From Thermococcales archaeon 44_46 (GTDB lineage Archaea > Methanobacteriota_B > Thermococci > Thermococcales > Thermococcaceae), in the NCBI GenBank assembly GCA_001507935.1, contig LGET01000117.1, forward strand, positions 1 to 5,329: DNA of 5,329 nt, written 5' to 3'. Numbering within the stretch: the stretch's first letter is position 1; the number at the start of each line of letters is the position of its first letter. Positions 4,491 to 5,329 of the stretch are shown piece after piece. The notes under the pieces were generated by a model. The model had not been told where the DNA came from. It searched no databases and was given only the letters and a program-made list of their open reading frames with translations. The position numbers were made by a program, and so were the translations under genes.

Positions 4491-5329
4491 ATGAAAGCAT
4501 ACATAAGCGAAAATGTGCAGGGTATCTACGCCTTTGATGGAGAAGGCAACCTAATAGGAAAAAGAATCTTCACGGAGAGGCCAGAAGTTGCACTTGACAA
4601 GCTCCTAAAGGGAGATGTTACCGAAGATCTTACCATTCTCCTAGGTGAATTGAAAGAGAAAGGATACTCAAGTTTTGTGTTCGAACACCCTGAGCTAAGC
4701 AGAAACGTGAGGGAACTTGGCTTCGAATCCGAATTTGAATTCCCCAACTTAGCTGGAGAGAAACTCAGGGAAAACCCAGAGGAGTTCCTGGGGCAAGAAT
4801 GGTTCGAGAGATACTTCACTGTGGGAGTGGCTTTAACTAGAATTAGAATACAGGAGCAGAGCGGTGCAAGGGATAAAATGATAATTCAGGCTATAGAAGC
4901 GCTAGATGACATTGACAAGGTCGTAAACCTCCTCGTTTCCAGACTGAGAGAGTGGTATTCCCTCCACTTCCCAGAGCTTGATGAACTTTTGCCCAAACAC
5001 CCGCAGTACGTGAGTTTTGTCAAGAATGTCGGGCACAGAGAGAACATAACAAAGGAGAAGTTGGAATCCCTTGGATTGAGTGAAAACAAGATAGCAAAGA
5101 TTCTGGAAGCAAAGGAGAAGACAATGGGAGCATGGATGGACGAAAAGGATCTCAGAGTTATCCAGGACTTAGCAAAAGAAATTGACGATCTGTACAAGCT
5201 GAGAAGTGAGATCGAAGATTACATAGACAAAGCAATGGACGACGTTGCTCCAAACTTAAAAGCCCTGGTTGGTGCAAAGCTTGCCGCAAGGCTGATAAGC
5301 CTGGCTGGAGGATTAAAAGAGCTCGCAAT
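4491..5329 (+). CDS. nop5: aNOP56/Nop5, core protein of archaeal C/D-box RNP (partial, 3' end missing)
   Basis: The first 279 codons are present and the frame runs open off the window. aNOP56 is the scaffold of the C/D-box guide RNP that 2'-O-methylates rRNA and tRNA. Its N-terminal domain binds fibrillarin, a coiled coil dimerises it, and the Nop domain binds L7Ae plus guide RNA. Seen here are the N-terminal domain (about 1-115, MKAYISENVQGIYAF), a long helical coiled-coil part (about 120-250) with RDKMIIQAIEALDDIDKVVNLLVSR, the signature LREWYSLHFPEL (152-163), and the start of the Nop domain, VAPNLKALVGAKLAARLI then SLAGGLKELA (252-279). GGTGATG at 4481-4487 is 5 nt (from its GGTGA core) before the ATG at 4491. 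An in-frame ATG at 4485 lies inside that site and is not preferred. In Thermococcales the fibrillarin gene usually follows, so flpA probably lies just beyond the window. Confidence 0.96.
   Translation, partial: MKAYISENVQGIYAFDGEGNLIGKRIFTERPEVALDKLLKGDVTEDLTILLGELKEKGYSSFVFEHPELSRNVRELGFESEFEFPNLAGEKLRENPEEFLGQEWFERYFTVGVALTRIRIQEQSGARDKMIIQAIEALDDIDKVVNLLVSRLREWYSLHFPELDELLPKHPQYVSFVKNVGHRENITKEKLESLGLSENKIAKILEAKEKTMGAWMDEKDLRVIQDLAKEIDDLYKLRSEIEDYIDKAMDDVAPNLKALVGAKLAARLISLAGGLKELA

Noticed and set aside
4481..4494. C-box-like sequence (GTGATGC) at the aNOP56 start, suggesting autoregulation by C/D-box proteins
   Set aside because: The match lacks the last A of the C box, no D box (CTGA) partner is suitably placed in the leader, and the bases are fully explained as a ribosome-binding site. 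The same GGTGATGC occurs before HMGS.
4526..5197. Two open frames on the minus strand (97 and 103 codons) opposite aNOP56
   Set aside because: They are very Ser/Phe/Pro-rich, as expected from antisense reading of Lys/Glu-rich codons. They have no promoter or ribosome-binding site and lie wholly inside a recognised gene.
1..5329. A new defence, mobile or CRISPR-type system
   Set aside because: All long frames are assigned to housekeeping or conserved archaeal families. No repeats with regular spacing, transposase, integrase, nuclease or toxin-like small gene pair was seen. The tRNA gene has no adjacent integrase or duplicated 3' end within the window.

Overview
This window looks like a hyperthermophilic euryarchaeon of the order Thermococcales (Thermococcus/Pyrococcus). 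The reasons are a tRNA with an encoded CCA, BRE/TATA promoters instead of -35/-10 boxes, ribosome-binding sites of the GGTGATC/GAGGTGG type, Lys/Glu-rich proteins, and archaea-specific genes (aMBF1, aNOP56, archaeal HMG-CoA synthase with its thiolase and DUF35 partner, a DUF356-like protein). These are housekeeping genes packed very tightly. I saw no mobile element, CRISPR array or phage gene, and no gene-free stretch longer than about 190 bp.

Layout from left to right. A tRNA-Val(CAC) gene (minus, 3-80) is divergent from a small DUF356-like gene (plus, 181-564). That gene converges, with no base between the stop codons, on the multiprotein bridging factor aMBF1 (minus, 565-1098). aMBF1 is divergent from a GNAT acetyltransferase (plus, 1180-1671), and the two may share one palindromic TATA box. 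The GNAT gene converges, again with no base between stops, on the last gene of a three-gene minus-strand operon. In transcription order that operon is HMG-CoA synthase (4302-3250), acetoacetyl-CoA thiolase (3239-2082) and a DUF35 zinc-ribbon/OB-fold protein (2079-1672). A divergent intergenic region of about 190 bp follows. The window ends inside the aNOP56/Nop5 gene of the C/D-box RNA methylation complex (plus, 4491 to beyond 5329).

How the genes work together. The operon encodes the first two reactions of the mevalonate route to archaeal isoprenoid lipids: 2 acetyl-CoA to acetoacetyl-CoA, then to HMG-CoA. The DUF35 protein is the known scaffold that joins the two enzymes in archaea. The gaps of 10 and 2 nt, with each downstream ribosome-binding site inside or at the end of the preceding gene, fit coupled translation of a complex. 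The other genes serve transcription (aMBF1) and RNA modification or translation (aNOP56, tRNA-Val), plus two proteins of unknown role.

I found no convincing new multi-gene system. The most interesting signals concern compact architecture: two zero-gap convergent gene pairs in which the lysine-rich C-terminal codons of one gene read on the other strand as T-tract terminators for the neighbour, a palindromic TATA box possibly shared by divergent genes, a thiolase without the usual second cysteine, and a 9-bp direct repeat bracketing the mevalonate operon promoter.
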